The notes under the pieces: generated by a model
What the model saw: only the letters and a program-made list of their open reading frames with translations
What the model was told of the DNA's origin: nothing
Database searches by the model: none
Made by a program: the position numbers and the translations under genes
In this document: in pieces, positions 6,102-6,466 of the stretch
How the letters are laid out: each line of letters opens with the position of its first letter
Numbering within the stretch: position 1 is the first letter of the stretch
Source of the DNA: SZUA-442 sp963759175
Lineage (GTDB): Bacteria > Actinomycetota > Acidimicrobiia > Spongiisociales > UBA5794
NCBI GenBank assembly: GCA_963759175.1
Contig: CAVWXP010000003.1
Location: 1 to 6,466 of the forward strand
DNA: 6,466 nucleotides
Direction of reading: 5' to 3'

Positions 6102-6315
6102 CCCCATCGGACGGCTTCGACCCAACGAGTCCGCCGTCCCTCACAACCCGAGCGGTCGGGCGACCTGTCCGGTGCGCTACGGTGAGAGTGAGACAGCGCG
6201 CATCCGCGTGCTCCGTCGTTCTGCCCCACGCACGCTGGCGGGGCACCTCAGGGCACTCTGGTGCGTATCGGCTGGGCGCGTGTGTCCGTCGCACGACCCG
6301 CGAGCATCAGCCACG

Positions 6316-6347
6316 CACGGTGTGGTACGTCAACACGACGCACCGTG
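6316..6347. promoter_or_regulatory. Inverted repeat upstream of the Cys-rich gene
   Basis: CACGGTG and CACCGTG are perfect complements separated by 18 nt, extendable by one G-U pair. The repeat ends 14 nt before the AAGGAG ribosome binding site of the next gene, so it could be a regulator-binding site or a leader hairpin. With a 7-bp arm it could also occur by chance. Confidence 0.3.
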
Positions 6348-6375
6348 TCCGAGAACCCTGCAAGGAGCGACCCCT

Positions 6376-6466
6376 ATGAAGCCAAGCCCCATCGTCGATG
6401 GCGGAAGGCAGCGATGCGTCGGCTGCGGTCATCCGAAGAAGGAGCACAAGGGCGGACCAGCCTGCA
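6376..6466 (+). CDS. Small Cys/His-rich protein, 3' end outside window
   Basis: Thirty codons are visible from ATG 6376, preceded by a good ribosome binding site, AAGGAG at 6362-6367, 8 nt upstream. The N-terminus is short and basic and is followed by 'CVGCGHPKKEHKGGPAC', with Cys14, Cys17, His19, His24 and Cys30. The C-x2-C...H...H...C spacing suggests a small zinc-binding fold. No signal peptide is present, so it is likely cytoplasmic. The family is not recognised and the C-terminal part is missing, so no function is assigned. Confidence 0.6.
   Translation, partial: MKPSPIVDGGRQRCVGCGHPKKEHKGGPAC

Larger units (their letters stand above)
6089..6375. other. Divergent intergenic region, 287 nt
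   Basis: This region separates the minus-strand lipoprotein from the plus-strand gene at 6376 and presumably carries promoters for both. Small frames on both strands have no recognisable features. Visible structure is limited: TGCCCC/GGGGCA at 6222-6227/6240-6245, GCACC/GGTGC at 6243-6247/6260-6264, and CACGGTG/CACCGTG at 6316-6322/6341-6347. No tRNA or known RNA was recognised. Confidence 0.6.

Noticed and set aside
5865..6185. Plus-strand Val-rich frame with a hydrophobic N-terminus
   Set aside because: It is the antisense reading of the Thr-coding linker; the opposite strand has a lipobox, a signal peptide and a sensible domain.

Overview
The window looks like a piece of a high-GC actinobacterial chromosome. 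Codons strongly favour G or C at the third position. Signal peptides and a lipobox of Gram-positive type are present, and one lipoprotein carries a long Thr-Thr-Thr-Ala-Pro linker of a kind common in Acidimicrobiia such as Ilumatobacter relatives. That class assignment is an inference from style, not from a marker gene.

Layout from left to right. Positions 1-258 hold a small array of a palindrome-bearing intergenic repeat: two identical 52-bp copies plus one diverged, inverted fragment. Positions 329-2897 form a two-gene ABC exporter operon. Its ATPase and its internally duplicated 12-TM permease resemble the TnrB2/TnrB3 type (antibiotic exporter family), and the genes overlap by 11 nt. Positions 2898-3198 are non-coding and can fold into at least three consecutive hairpins just ahead of the next operon. 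Positions 3199-4805 encode two exported proteins: a small WxL-like surface protein with degenerate WxL motifs, and a membrane-anchored protein resembling the DUF916 (WxL peptidoglycan-binding) family. A very long inverted repeat (about 31 bp of stem) lies exactly on their junction and covers both possible start codons of the second gene. Positions 4861-5526 encode a six-TM TMEM175/DUF1211-type potassium channel, probably read from a leaderless transcript. Convergent to it, with only 9 nt between the stop codons, is a minus-strand lipoprotein gene (6088-5536) that is split by a single +1 frameshift. After a 287-nt intergenic stretch, a Cys/His-rich small protein begins at 6376 and runs off the window.

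The genes share a cell-envelope theme (exporter, surface protein pair, ion channel, lipoprotein), but nothing in the sequence ties the exporter to the surface proteins as one pathway. The points most worth following up are the long hairpin at the 3747 junction, the structured leader before 3199, the presence of a WxL-like pair in an actinobacterium, and the frameshifted lipoprotein. No CRISPR array, tRNA, rRNA or transposase was seen.
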